Positions 1-6,797 of a stretch of 18,692 nucleotides of DNA are shown in pieces. Position 1 is the first letter of the stretch, and the number at the start of each line of letters is the position of its first letter. This DNA comes from CAYWFU01 sp964457585 (GTDB lineage Bacteria > JACRDZ01). The notes beneath the pieces were generated by a model, which saw only the letters and a program-made list of their open reading frames with translations, searched no databases and had not been told where the DNA came from. The position numbers and the translations under genes are program-made. Location of the stretch: assembly GCA_964457585.1 (NCBI GenBank), contig CAYWFU010000061.1:1-18692 (forward strand), read 5' to 3'.

Positions 1-30
1 TATCGTAATTTTATCGAACAATTTAACTTT

Positions 31-1049
31 TTAAGTACGTCCCTCTAATTTCCTCGTCCATAATTCTTCAACAGTTTCATAATAGCGATTATGAGTTGCA
101 CATGAACGGGTATGCCACCAAATTTTCTCTGCACCATTAAGCTCAGGACAATAGGGAGGTAGGTTAAATACTTCTATATATTTCCTGTTCTTTGAAAACC
201 ACGCATATGTGTCCGGATGTTTGTGATAAGATGCATTGTCTTGAATAAGAAATATTTTTTTGTATTGATAATCACAAAAAGAATCAAGAATCTCTTCCAG
301 AAACTCAACATATGTTTCATGATTAAACATGTCTGTCCTATGGCGACATTTAAATTTCCCAGTCTGTGGCGCAACTGCACCAAATATTTTTTGTGTATTT
401 CTTGCGCCATTAGAAAGTATCTTGGGCTGAGAATTAACAGGAGACCATGTTTGATGTAGCGTTGGACTTTGCCGGAAAGAAGCCTCGTCTTCAAAAACGA
501 TTAGTGCTTTTTCTTTTTTTGAGTTTTTTTTAAATTAGGATATATATATCTAATCCATTTGTTTCTTTCTTTTGGATTGGCTTTTGCAAGCTTATAGGTT
601 GGTCTTTGAACGGACAATCCTATTATATGTAATAATTTTCTAACATGAGCAGCATGATAACAAACGCCAAATTCATCCTCGATTACTTTTTTTATAATAG
701 GAGAAGTCCATATCCCTGTATTAAATCCGTAAGCTACTGGACCGCTTTCGATAATGTCATATAGTGCTTGTTTGTCATCATTTGTAAGTTCCGATTTTCT
801 TCCGCTTCGATGTCCTTCCAGCAATCCGTCAATGCCGTATAAATTCCATTTATTAATCCACTCAGGGATGCTTGTACGATTAGCCTTTAAAATTTGCGCT
901 ATATTTCCCGGTTGATATCCTTCAAGACTTAAAATAATAGCATGTATCCGTGTAGCTACTCGATATTCGCTTTCCTGTTTAGCCTGTTTGCGTAAGTCGA
1001 TCAATTTTGCTACAGTTCTTTTGTTGCCGTTCGCTGCTAACGCCTGCAT
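31..1049 (-). mobile_element. IS630-family transposase, two frames joined by a -1 frameshift
   Basis: DDE transposase that would cut and move its own element. The first frame runs from 1049 to a stop at 501 and carries the N-terminal helix-turn-helix region, including the stretch IAQILKANRTSIPEWINKW. The second frame, readable from about 507 down to 31, carries the catalytic domain. Joined by a -1 shift they give about 339 residues, normal for IS630. The acidic triad is then D188 (FEDEASF), D271 (IQDNASYH) and E308 (LNGAEKIW), with 36 residues between the last two, as expected for this family. I chose the ATG at 1049 because GGGAGGT lies just upstream; an upstream ATG at 1109 lacks a good site. 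The second frame is stop-free from the A-runs to its end, so the gene may be functional through frameshifting. The terminal inverted repeats could not be placed, and the left end may lie outside the window. Confidence 0.87.
513..531 (-). other. Slippery A-runs for -1 frameshifting in the transposase
   Basis: On the minus strand the zero-frame codons read TTA AAA AAA ACT CAA AAA AAG. This contains two in-phase slippery heptamers, A_AAA_AAA at 531-525 and A_AAA_AAG at 519-513. A one-base backward slip at either enters the frame that encodes FEDEASF and the rest of the DDE domain, while the zero frame stops at 501. Transcriptional slippage on the run of eight A is an alternative route to the same product. 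An ordinary inactivating frameshift cannot be excluded. Confidence 0.6.
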
Positions 1050-1074
1050 ATTGCACCTCCCAGATAAATTGTCT

Positions 1075-1107
1075 GTATATTTATGCTCGTTACAGCATAA
1101 ATAGTAC
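1075..1107. repeat. Inverted repeat just upstream of the transposase
   Basis: The arms ATTTATGCT (1079-1087) and AGCATAAAT (1094-1102) are perfect complements around a 6-base loop. They extend outward through GTAT/AGTAC with a single bulge. The repeat lies 26-58 bases upstream of the chosen transposase start, so it could be a leader hairpin, an operator for the transposase, or part of the IS end. Nothing in the sequence decides between these. Confidence 0.45.
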
Positions 1108-1198
1108 ACCTTATTTTATTTAAATGCAATATCTATTATCTGGAAAGCCTTGTTTTGTAAGTCCATTCTAAAAGCTATGTCTGTTTAATTATGCACAT

Positions 1199-1443
1199 CT
1201 ATATAGCAGTATCATTATAGCAATCATCCAATCGTTCTATTAAAAATGGGATAGCATTTATATTGTTAATTTCTCCTAATTTCCGCATTGCATATGCTCG
1301 GTTATCAACACAGAATTAGCGTTTTCATTTATTTCATTTTTAAGGTCATTAGAGATATTTGTTTTAATATTCGGTTTTGGAGTTGCACATGATGATAAAA
1401 GTATTATTTCTAAAATAAATACTAGAAAACAAAAAGTCAACAA
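1199..1443 (-). pseudogene. Broken lipoprotein gene with a HEAT-repeat remnant
   Basis: A frame starting at TTG 1443 (or 1440), with AGGA just upstream, encodes a hydrophobic leader ending in the lipobox LSSC followed by ATPKP. This is a bacterial lipoprotein export signal cut before the Cys. The frame stops at 1276 after 55 codons. A second frame, 1312 to 1199, then reads CVDNRAYAMRKLGEINNINA and AIPFLIERLDD, which has the spacing of one HEAT (PBS-lyase-like) repeat: R-x2-A-x3-LG-x-I-x4-AIP-x-LIE-x-L. The most economical reading is an exported HEAT-repeat lipoprotein broken by a frameshift between 1318 and 1278 and truncated after one repeat, next to an IS. The function of the original protein is unknown. 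Confidence 0.5.
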
Positions 1444-1545
1444 ATTTTCCTAATTTTTAATTTTATTTTTCTATAAATTTAAAGAAAGTAAATTTATGAC
1501 CTTAAGCAGACACTGAGTGATAATATGATGGAATAACTGGCAATT

Positions 1546-1700
1546 CTATGCATTTTTTAAAAAATGTTTATTCCTAATTTGTGTAAAAATCCATTTACTA
1601 ATATCAAGATTTATAACTTTTTCACCACATTTTTCACATTCTTCATATTGTTTTTATTTAATGCTGCTATTATTTTTTGATAAATATTTTTATTATCCAT
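1546..1700 (-). pseudogene. Possible broken small ORF with a zinc-ribbon CxxC
   Basis: From the ATG at 1700 a short frame encodes MDNKNIYQKIIAALNK. The adjacent frame continues through YEECEKCGEKVINLDISKW to a stop at 1546. The CEKCG knuckle is typical of half a zinc ribbon, but no second Cys pair is present. Joining the frames needs a one-base shift near the A-rich stretch at about 1648-1655. The whole would be about 50 residues. I do not recognise a family, and chance in AT-rich DNA is a real possibility. Confidence 0.25.
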
Positions 1701-1797
1701 ATTATTTTTATTTGCAAAAAAATTATTTGATAGATTATTTTTGTTTATGCAAATGTGCGGTCAATGTTTTTCAATCATTTTAACTAGTATCCTCGTA

Positions 1798-1923
1798 TTT
1801 TAATGAAGAACCCTGTGGCCACAGGGTATTTTCTGTCTCTGATAGGAATATTTTATTATTTATATTTGTGCCAATTCATCCCTGCAGTAAACTGCAGGGT
1901 ATTCTTGGCACTTCCAGATAAAT
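1798..1923. repeat. Structured dispersed repeat, copy 1
   Basis: This element of about 125 bp is nearly identical to the one at 14241-14369 and related to the inverted one at 13525-13613. In order it holds a hairpin with stem CCCTGTGG/CCACAGGG (1811-1826), a conserved linker containing CTCTGATAGGAA, then a nested hairpin. The outer stem of the latter is GTGCCAA/TTGGCAC and the inner stem CCCTGCAG/CTGCAGGG around TAAA. It ends with CTTCCAGATAAA. Compared with copy 2 it lacks 5 bases in the first loop and differs at two further positions. No coding capacity is seen. It resembles REP/MITE-type non-autonomous elements in being short, structured and multi-copy, but no known family is recognised. 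Confidence 0.85.
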
Positions 1924-1929
1924 TATATA

Positions 1930-2004
1930 TTACATTTTTCTAATAATAATATCAAGAAAAATTAAAATAATTGTCTTATATTTACATCTTTTCCAACTTT
2001 TCAC
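1930..2004 (-). pseudogene. Short frame overlapping the antitoxin, possible toxin remnant
   Basis: A GTG codon at 2004 overlaps the antitoxin stop (GTGA) and opens a 24-codon frame, VKSWKRCKYKTIILIFLDII and a few more residues, that ends at 1930, seven bases before repeat copy 1. The position and overlap are those expected for the toxin of a type II pair. The peptide is far too short for RelE/ParE or PIN toxins and shows none of their motifs. It may be the stub of a deleted toxin gene, or meaningless. Confidence 0.25.
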
Positions 2005-2198
2005 GATCTTCCCCCGATAATTTTAAATATTTCGTCCCTGCTTATAGATTCGCTTGATTCGCCAGCTTTTATAGCATTTGTCATGGCAATGGCTTCTATT
2101 ACTTCTTCGATAATATTGTGAAACAAACCTTCCTTTTGTTCAATTACCTCAACAAGTGTTTCTTTTAATAAACTTTTCAATTTTTTCTTTTCGGACAA
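2001..2198 (-). CDS. Small antitoxin-like protein, probably orphaned
   Basis: A protein of at most 65 residues: a basic N-terminus, a helix KSLLKETLVEVIEQKE, then FHNIIEEVIEAIAMTNAIK and a C-terminal segment SESISRDEIFKIIGG. The pattern AIxxGExSExxSRxEIFxIxxG is that of small type II antitoxins encoded just upstream of RelE/ParE-like or PIN toxins. The toxin is not visible downstream. The start is uncertain: the TTG at 2198 has no Shine-Dalgarno, and a TTG at about codon 7 would match the family N-terminus better. The only strong ribosome site nearby (GAGGAG, 2228-2233) serves a different frame starting at GTG 2220. The family assignment rests on pattern recall, not a search. Confidence 0.55.
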   Translation of the reverse strand: MSEKKKLKSLLKETLVEVIEQKEGLFHNIIEEVIEAIAMTNAIKAGESSESISRDEIFKIIGGRS

Positions 2199-2220
2199 CT
2201 GCCCATAATGTTTTTAACAC
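2149..2220 (-). pseudogene. Truncated frame resembling an AF2212-type antitoxin N-terminus
   Basis: A GTG at 2220 sits 7 bases after a strong GAGGAG. It opens a 23-codon frame beginning VLKTLWAVVRKEKIE, then running out of register into FIKRNTC and a stop at 2149. The first 15 residues look like the start of small AbrB/AF2212-like antitoxins (typically KT-x-A-V-V-x-x-G-KIE). It overlaps the 2001-2198 frame in another phase. One explanation is that an older antitoxin was truncated and fused onto a second one, whose translation now relies on this ribosome site. The match is too short to be firm. Confidence 0.3.
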
Positions 2221-2331
2221 GCTTAATCTCCTCATATAATATAACATAATAATATTGAAACTTATTTATATATTACTATAAATTAAATTCTGCATGATAA
2301 TGATAAAACATCAATTCCGAAACATAAACAT

Positions 2332-3186
2332 TTAGAATTCTAAAAATGAATCTGCAAATAATATTTCACCTTTAAACATACGAATAGCTTTATCAACATG
2401 TACAGCAGGGAATACGCTTTTTATATCTTCACCTTTTGCCACACGCATAAATTCTTCATCTGTTGGATCAATAATAGCGCCAGAAAGTCCTGCTTCACGA
2501 AGCATTGTCCAATAAACTGAAGTTAAAAGCGGTTTCATAAAAGAAGGGCACATGCTTACAATATTGCTTAAGCCTAAAACACTTTTCATTGGTGGTTCAT
2601 TTAATGAACTCAGTATCTGGATAGATTCGATAACTTTCATTGCTTGATCCTGATTTCCCTTAACTGTCATAGCCAGGGGATCAAAAACAATTTTATCAAG
2701 TGAAACACCTAATTCCGCTGCTCTGGTTATAATATCAACTGCAATAGCTGCTCTTGCATTAGCATCAGCAGGTAATCCAGCACCAGCTAAAGTAAGCCCA
2801 ATAATATAGCAATTATATTTAGCTGCCAATGGCATAAAATCATTCAATCTTTTTGCCTCGCCTGAACAAGAATTAATAAGTGGTAAGCCCCAGTCATTTT
2901 TATGTGCCGCAAGTCCAATATCCATTGCCTGAGGATTAGTAGTATCAAGACATAAAGGTATATGACAAACTTCCTGAACTGTTTGTACAATCCATGGCAT
3001 AACATCCAGATCATCTGAACATGGACCGACATTCATATCAAGCATGTTTGCTCCTGCTTCAATCTGTTTAACTGCAACTTCTTGAATAGGTCCTTTTTCT
3101 CTATTTTTCATTGCTTTCCCAAATTTTACAGTACGTACATTAACTCTTTCTCCGATTAAAATCGGATTCAATCCGCTTAAATCCAT
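2332..3186 (-). CDS. acsE: Methyltetrahydrofolate:corrinoid methyltransferase, AcsE-like
   Basis: A 284-residue cytoplasmic TIM-barrel of the pterin-binding (DHPS-like) superfamily. AcsE moves the methyl group of methyl-tetrahydrofolate to the cobalt of the corrinoid iron-sulfur protein in the Wood-Ljungdahl pathway. Visible family features are LIGERVN (10-15), AGANMLDMNVGP (44-55, with D50), PLCLDTTN (77-84, with D81), the INS segment at 104-106, IGLTLAGAGLPADANAR (129-145), FDPL (168-171), VLGLSN (203-208) and the C-terminal ILFADSF. N208 aligns with the Asn known to bind the pterin in the Moorella enzyme. AGGAGG precedes the ATG. It starts 28 bases after the dehydrogenase gene, so it is probably cotranscribed. 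No CODH/ACS or corrinoid protein gene is in the window, so a role with another corrinoid acceptor is possible. Confidence 0.85.
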   Translation of the reverse strand: MDLSGLNPILIGERVNVRTVKFGKAMKNREKGPIQEVAVKQIEAGANMLDMNVGPCSDDLDVMPWIVQTVQEVCHIPLCLDTTNPQAMDIGLAAHKNDWGLPLINSCSGEAKRLNDFMPLAAKYNCYIIGLTLAGAGLPADANARAAIAVDIITRAAELGVSLDKIVFDPLAMTVKGNQDQAMKVIESIQILSSLNEPPMKSVLGLSNIVSMCPSFMKPLLTSVYWTMLREAGLSGAIIDPTDEEFMRVAKGEDIKSVFPAVHVDKAIRMFKGEILFADSFLEF

Positions 3187-3214
3187 AATTTTTTCCTCCT
3201 GATAGTATATATTT

Positions 3215-4324
3215 CTATTTATTATAAACTACTTTATAAATTTTCCCGGAATAATCATCTGTAATAAACATTTCACCTTTTTTATTAATTGCAATATCAA
3301 CTGGCTGCCCAATTATTTTATTGTCGGATGTCAGCCAGCCTGTTATGAAATCCTTTATTTTTACTGGCTTATCTTTTTCCATTATAACCCTGATAATTTT
3401 AAAACCTGTTTTATTATTTTCCTTACCATGTAAAGCGATGAAAAGATCTCCCTTATATTCTGAGGGAAATAAATTTCCATTATAAAATGCTAAACCATAA
3501 GGCATAGAACCATATGGCAGTTTGAACTGCGGTTTAATTTGATCTCTGCAAAAATCAGCTTGATTGAATACAGGATCAAGGCTGCCATCTCCATAACAAT
3601 AAGGCCAGCCGTAAAATCCTTTCTGTTTAATCAGATTAAGTTCATCAAATGCATATTTGCCATCCAGATTATCACGACAGATGTCAGTTCCAAAAAAATT
3701 TTTAGTTTTAGGATTATAAGCCAAGCCAATCATCTGACGAAAACCCATTGCATAAATTTTTTCCATTTTACCATTTTCATTTAATTCTAAAATACTGCCA
3801 AACCTATCATCCATTGGTTTGCATGCATCACAGGGTGCTGTAATAGATAAAAATAATTTTTTATCTGGACCAAATTTTATAGTACGATACCACGCTGCAT
3901 CTTTATCAACTGGAAAATTATAATAAAAAGCTTCTTCGTCTCTTACTTTCATTGTAATTTGATTATAAGGTGCTTTTATAATTGACCATCTTGTAACTGT
4001 ATATAAATTATCCTTTGACATTTCGATTCCAGAAGGACTATCAAGCCCGGTTATAACATTATAAACTTTATCTGCTCTTCCATTTCCATCTCTATCCGGG
4101 AGAGCGATTACTGCTCCGCGTTTTGGAACCGTAACGATCAAGTTCTCATCACTATCAAAAGTCATCATCCATGGACTTACCAGGTCTTCACAAAAAACAG
4201 AAATAGAAAAATTTGGAGGACAGGTTAAATTAGAAATAATATTATTTCCTGCAATATCTTTATTTGAAAAAAAAATCAGGAAAGATATATTAAAAATAAA
4301 ATAAATAAATTTAAAATTTTTCAT
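3215..4324 (-). CDS. Exported glucose/sorbosone dehydrogenase-like beta-propeller
   Basis: A 369-residue protein of the glucose/sorbosone dehydrogenase (GSDH) family, whose characterised members are PQQ- and calcium-dependent periplasmic sugar oxidases. Residues 1-25 form a signal sequence: KNFK followed by a long hydrophobic run. The rest shows family landmarks: the VSPWMMTFDSDENLIVT blade near 50, a DRDGNGRAD loop near 77, APCDACKPMDDRFGSILEL, the ELNLI...FYGWPYCYGDG segment, GDLFIALHG, FITGWL and a closing blade with GEMFITDDYSGKIYKV. The substrate cannot be read from sequence, and many homologues are uncharacterised. Its ATG overlaps the stop of the upstream heme-sensor gene (ATGA at 4321-4324), which implies translational coupling. 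The two CxxC-type cysteines in PCDACK are shared by many members and need not be catalytic. Confidence 0.85.
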   Translation of the reverse strand: MKNFKFIYFIFNISFLIFFSNKDIAGNNIISNLTCPPNFSISVFCEDLVSPWMMTFDSDENLIVTVPKRGAVIALPDRDGNGRADKVYNVITGLDSPSGIEMSKDNLYTVTRWSIIKAPYNQITMKVRDEEAFYYNFPVDKDAAWYRTIKFGPDKKLFLSITAPCDACKPMDDRFGSILELNENGKMEKIYAMGFRQMIGLAYNPKTKNFFGTDICRDNLDGKYAFDELNLIKQKGFYGWPYCYGDGSLDPVFNQADFCRDQIKPQFKLPYGSMPYGLAFYNGNLFPSEYKGDLFIALHGKENNKTGFKIIRVIMEKDKPVKIKDFITGWLTSDNKIIGQPVDIAINKKGEMFITDDYSGKIYKVVYNK

Positions 4325-5769
4325 AATTTCAATTGTTTAAGAATATCATGCAATTCATCCATAAATTCCATCTGAGTCTTATTTAAATCTCCAGTATCTC
4401 CATCCCTCATAATTTCTATATAATCGCTTATTAACCTTATTAAATTTTTTTGTTCACTATTTTCAATATCTTTTACTATTTCTGTCTTTATCAATTTTGC
4501 TGTATCAGTATGAATTTCACGCGGTTTTATTGAAATTATTATTATTCCGCCAAAAATCTTTTCTGAACTATCTTTTATGGATATTGTTTTTATATTTATA
4601 TCAAGTATTTCATTATTTCGTCTCTTAAGCTTAGCAGATAAAGAAATCGATTCTCCTTTTTGCAGTGCAATATTCAATGGAGAGTTTTCTTCTTCTATAC
4701 TATTTACATTTTTATCTTTAATTAAGAAAATACCTTCATTCAGGTTTTTACCAATCATTTCTTCCTGTGAATATCCGATTATTTTTTCAAGCGGCATACT
4801 CCAGAGATTAATTTTTTTTTCTTTATTTACTATACAAATTCCTTCCTGAATATTTAATAATGCCAATAAATTTATTTTCTTTTGATAAAAATTTTCACCT
4901 CTTAAATCTTTCAATTTCTGCAAATTTCCATCATGCTCAATTTTTAATTTTGAGATTTCCTGTTTTAAATTATTATTTTCTCTTTCTTTATCATTATAAT
5001 TTTCTTTAATTTTTTTGATTTCTTTTCCATGTTCATCTATTTTCTGATTTAATGCAATTATTTCAGAATCTTTTTCCTTTATTTTATTTAGATATTCTTC
5101 ATTTTGCTGAGCAGGAGAAGGTGAGAGCACTTTTTCAGCAGGGATAATACTATCTGCAATATTTTCTTTTTGAATTGGTAAAAACAATTTTAATAAAAAT
5201 TTGACAATAATATAAAAAAGTGAAAAATTTATTAAAACAAAAATTGATGTTTTAACGATAGTATTTTTTATCCAAACATTTAAATCCTGAATTGGAAATG
5301 ACGCAATAACTTCTCCTGAGAGCTGCCCTGCTTCATAATTTGGATGGCATTTAATACAGGATGCATCAGCATAAATAGGAGCAATATATTGATATTGATT
5401 ACCAACTAATTTATTAAATTCATCATCACCTTCCTCAAAATGCAAAAAGGCTTCCTGTTCAAGATCATTGATTTTATTTTGTTTATTAGAAAGGTCAATA
5501 AATTTAAAGGTATATAACCCCTTACTAAAAGCCGCTTTACTTGTATTTTGTGATAGTATTGATGGAATAGTATATGTGGAATCCTGTCTGGATTCTGCAT
5601 TTAAAGTAAGGATAATTTGTGCGGTAAGTAATCTCCCTTTTCTTTTAGCCTCCTCCATTATAATATTTTTTTCTTTAATAGCAGTTGATGCAAATAAAAT
5701 AACGGATATAATAATAGAAAATAAACCTGTTAATATTGCTGTTTTAGTTTCTGTTTTTATTTTTCCCAT
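4321..5769 (-). CDS. Membrane c-heme (Tll0287/DUF3365-type) sensor with coiled coil and PAS domain
   Basis: 482 residues from the ATG at 5769. I chose it because it lies 16 bases after the infA stop; an in-frame ATG at 5841 lies inside infA. A transmembrane helix (about 11-31) leads to a periplasmic domain holding C138-I-K-C-H142, a covalent heme c site, followed by GxVIASFPI as in DUF3365 sensors. A second helix (about 170-198) returns to the cytoplasm, followed by a charged coiled coil (about 222-300) and a PAS domain (about 302-415: LALLNIQEGICIV, then WSMPLEKIIGYSQEEMIGKN). The tail 437-482 resembles a histidine-kinase dimerisation helix pair (DYIEIMRDGDTGDLNKTQMEF) but has SEQKNL where HExRTP is expected, and no ATPase domain follows. 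It probably senses redox state or a ligand at heme. The output is unknown. Confidence 0.82.
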   Translation of the reverse strand: MGKIKTETKTAILTGLFSIIISVILFASTAIKEKNIIMEEAKRKGRLLTAQIILTLNAESRQDSTYTIPSILSQNTSKAAFSKGLYTFKFIDLSNKQNKINDLEQEAFLHFEEGDDEFNKLVGNQYQYIAPIYADASCIKCHPNYEAGQLSGEVIASFPIQDLNVWIKNTIVKTSIFVLINFSLFYIIVKFLLKLFLPIQKENIADSIIPAEKVLSPSPAQQNEEYLNKIKEKDSEIIALNQKIDEHGKEIKKIKENYNDKERENNNLKQEISKLKIEHDGNLQKLKDLRGENFYQKKINLLALLNIQEGICIVNKEKKINLWSMPLEKIIGYSQEEMIGKNLNEGIFLIKDKNVNSIEEENSPLNIALQKGESISLSAKLKRRNNEILDINIKTISIKDSSEKIFGGIIIISIKPREIHTDTAKLIKTEIVKDIENSEQKNLIRLISDYIEIMRDGDTGDLNKTQMEFMDELHDILKQLKL

Positions 5770-5785
5770 AAATTTCTTTTTAATA

Positions 5786-6004
5786 TTATTTAAATCTGTA
5801 GGTAATTCTGCCTCGTGTAAGGTCATAGGGAGATAATTCAATAGTAACTTTATCTCCGGGTAAAATTCTAATAAAATTCATTTTTATTTTACCTGAAATA
5901 TGAGCCAATACTTTATGCCCATTTTCCAATTGCACTTTGAACATTGCATTAGGCAAAGATTCCATTACTATTCCTTCAACTTCTATAGCATCTTTCTTTG
6001 ACAT
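5786..6004 (-). CDS. infA: Translation initiation factor IF-1
   Basis: 72 residues, exactly the usual size, forming a single S1/OB fold: KKDAIEVEGIVMESLPNAMF, then VQLENGHKVLAHISGKIKMN, IRILPGDKVTIELSPYDLTRGRITYR. IF-1 binds the ribosomal A site during 30S initiation and works with IF-2 and IF-3. GAGGT precedes the ATG. It follows map by 43 bases, the normal spc-operon position. Unusually, the next gene is not rpmJ or rpsM but the heme sensor, 16 bases on. Confidence 0.97.
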   Translation of the reverse strand: MSKKDAIEVEGIVMESLPNAMFKVQLENGHKVLAHISGKIKMNFIRILPGDKVTIELSPYDLTRGRITYRFK

Positions 6005-6047
6005 TTTTTATTACCTCATTTAAATACATTTTTTTATAGTATTGGTA

Positions 6048-6797
6048 TTATAATCTGGTCAAAATATCAGGTCCTTCATCTGTAATAGCAACTGTATGTT
6101 CAAAATGACCTGATAAATTTCCATCTTTAGTTACAACTGTCCATTTATCATCTGTAACTTTAACTTCATAAGTACCAATATTTATCATTGGTTCAATTGC
6201 TAAAACCATACCTGCTTTTAATCTTGGGCCTGTGCCAGGTTCTCCAAAATTAGGTATTTGAGGCGGCTCATGCATCTTGGTGCCAATACCATGTCCAACA
6301 AAATCCCTTACGGGTGAAAATCCAAATTTTTCAACATAACTCTGTATCGCATTTGAAATATCAGAAAGCCTGTTGCCAATTATTGTTTTTTCGATTGCTA
6401 AACCTAGTGATTTTTTTGTTACTTCAATAAGTAATGCAGCCTCTTTACTTATTTCTCCAACCGGATAAGTAGCTGCAGCATCACCATAATAGCCATTCTT
6501 AAACACTCCAACATCTACACTTATAATATCGCCTGATTTAAGTATTCTATTTCTATTTGGGATACCATGTACTACTTCAGAATTAATTGACGTACAAATA
6601 CCATGTCTATAACCCGGAACATTAAGAAAGGCCGGGACAGCATTTCTCATCCTGATGAATTCCTCTGCAAAAATATTTAATTCTAATGTACTTTTACCAG
6701 GAATTATTAATTTTTTCAACTCCTCTAGAACTTCCGCAGTTATCTTACCGCATTCTCTTATATATTCTATCTCTTTTTTAGACTTTAGTACTATCAT
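6048..6797 (-). CDS. map: Methionine aminopeptidase, type I
   Basis: This 249-residue enzyme removes the N-terminal Met from new proteins and needs two divalent metals. The five metal ligands are visible: D95 (SVDVG), D106 (YGDAA), H169 (FVGHGIG), E202 (IEPMI) and E233 (HFEHT). H78 (VVHGIP) is the conserved substrate-site His. The protein starts directly at the catalytic pita-bread fold, with no N-terminal zinc-finger extension, so it is the short bacterial MetAP1a type. The start overlaps the adk stop by four bases (ATGA), implying translational coupling of these neighbours. Confidence 0.97.
   Translation of the reverse strand: MIVLKSKKEIEYIRECGKITAEVLEELKKLIIPGKSTLELNIFAEEFIRMRNAVPAFLNVPGYRHGICTSINSEVVHGIPNRNRILKSGDIISVDVGVFKNGYYGDAAATYPVGEISKEAALLIEVTKKSLGLAIEKTIIGNRLSDISNAIQSYVEKFGFSPVRDFVGHGIGTKMHEPPQIPNFGEPGTGPRLKAGMVLAIEPMINIGTYEVKVTDDKWTVVTKDGNLSGHFEHTVAITDEGPDILTRL

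Noticed and set aside
174..494. 106-codon minus-strand ORF inside the transposase region
   Set aside because: It is the zero-frame continuation downstream of the frameshift, overlapping the DDE frame; it has no family features.
1137..1145. TATCTGGAA as a fragment of the dispersed repeat end
   Set aside because: Only nine bases match, and neither the GTGCC that follows in real copies nor any hairpin is present.
1798..1923. Hairpins of repeat copy 1 as a Rho-independent terminator
   Set aside because: The stems are GC-rich but neither strand has a T-run right after them, and the same structures occur inside an operon that must be read through.
1110..2000. CRISPR array or tRNA in the gene-poor stretch
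   Set aside because: No regularly spaced direct repeats and no cloverleaf with a TTCRA-type arm were seen; the stretch holds gene remnants and repeat copy 1.
2331..2344. TTTAGAATTCTAAA palindrome over the acsE-like stop codon as a terminator
   Set aside because: AT-rich and loopless, with no T-run on the coding strand; probably chance in AT-rich sequence.
5770..5841. ATG at 5841 as start of the heme sensor
   Set aside because: It would encode 24 extra residues from inside infA with no hydrophobic or domain features; the ATG at 5769, just after the infA stop, begins directly before the membrane helix.
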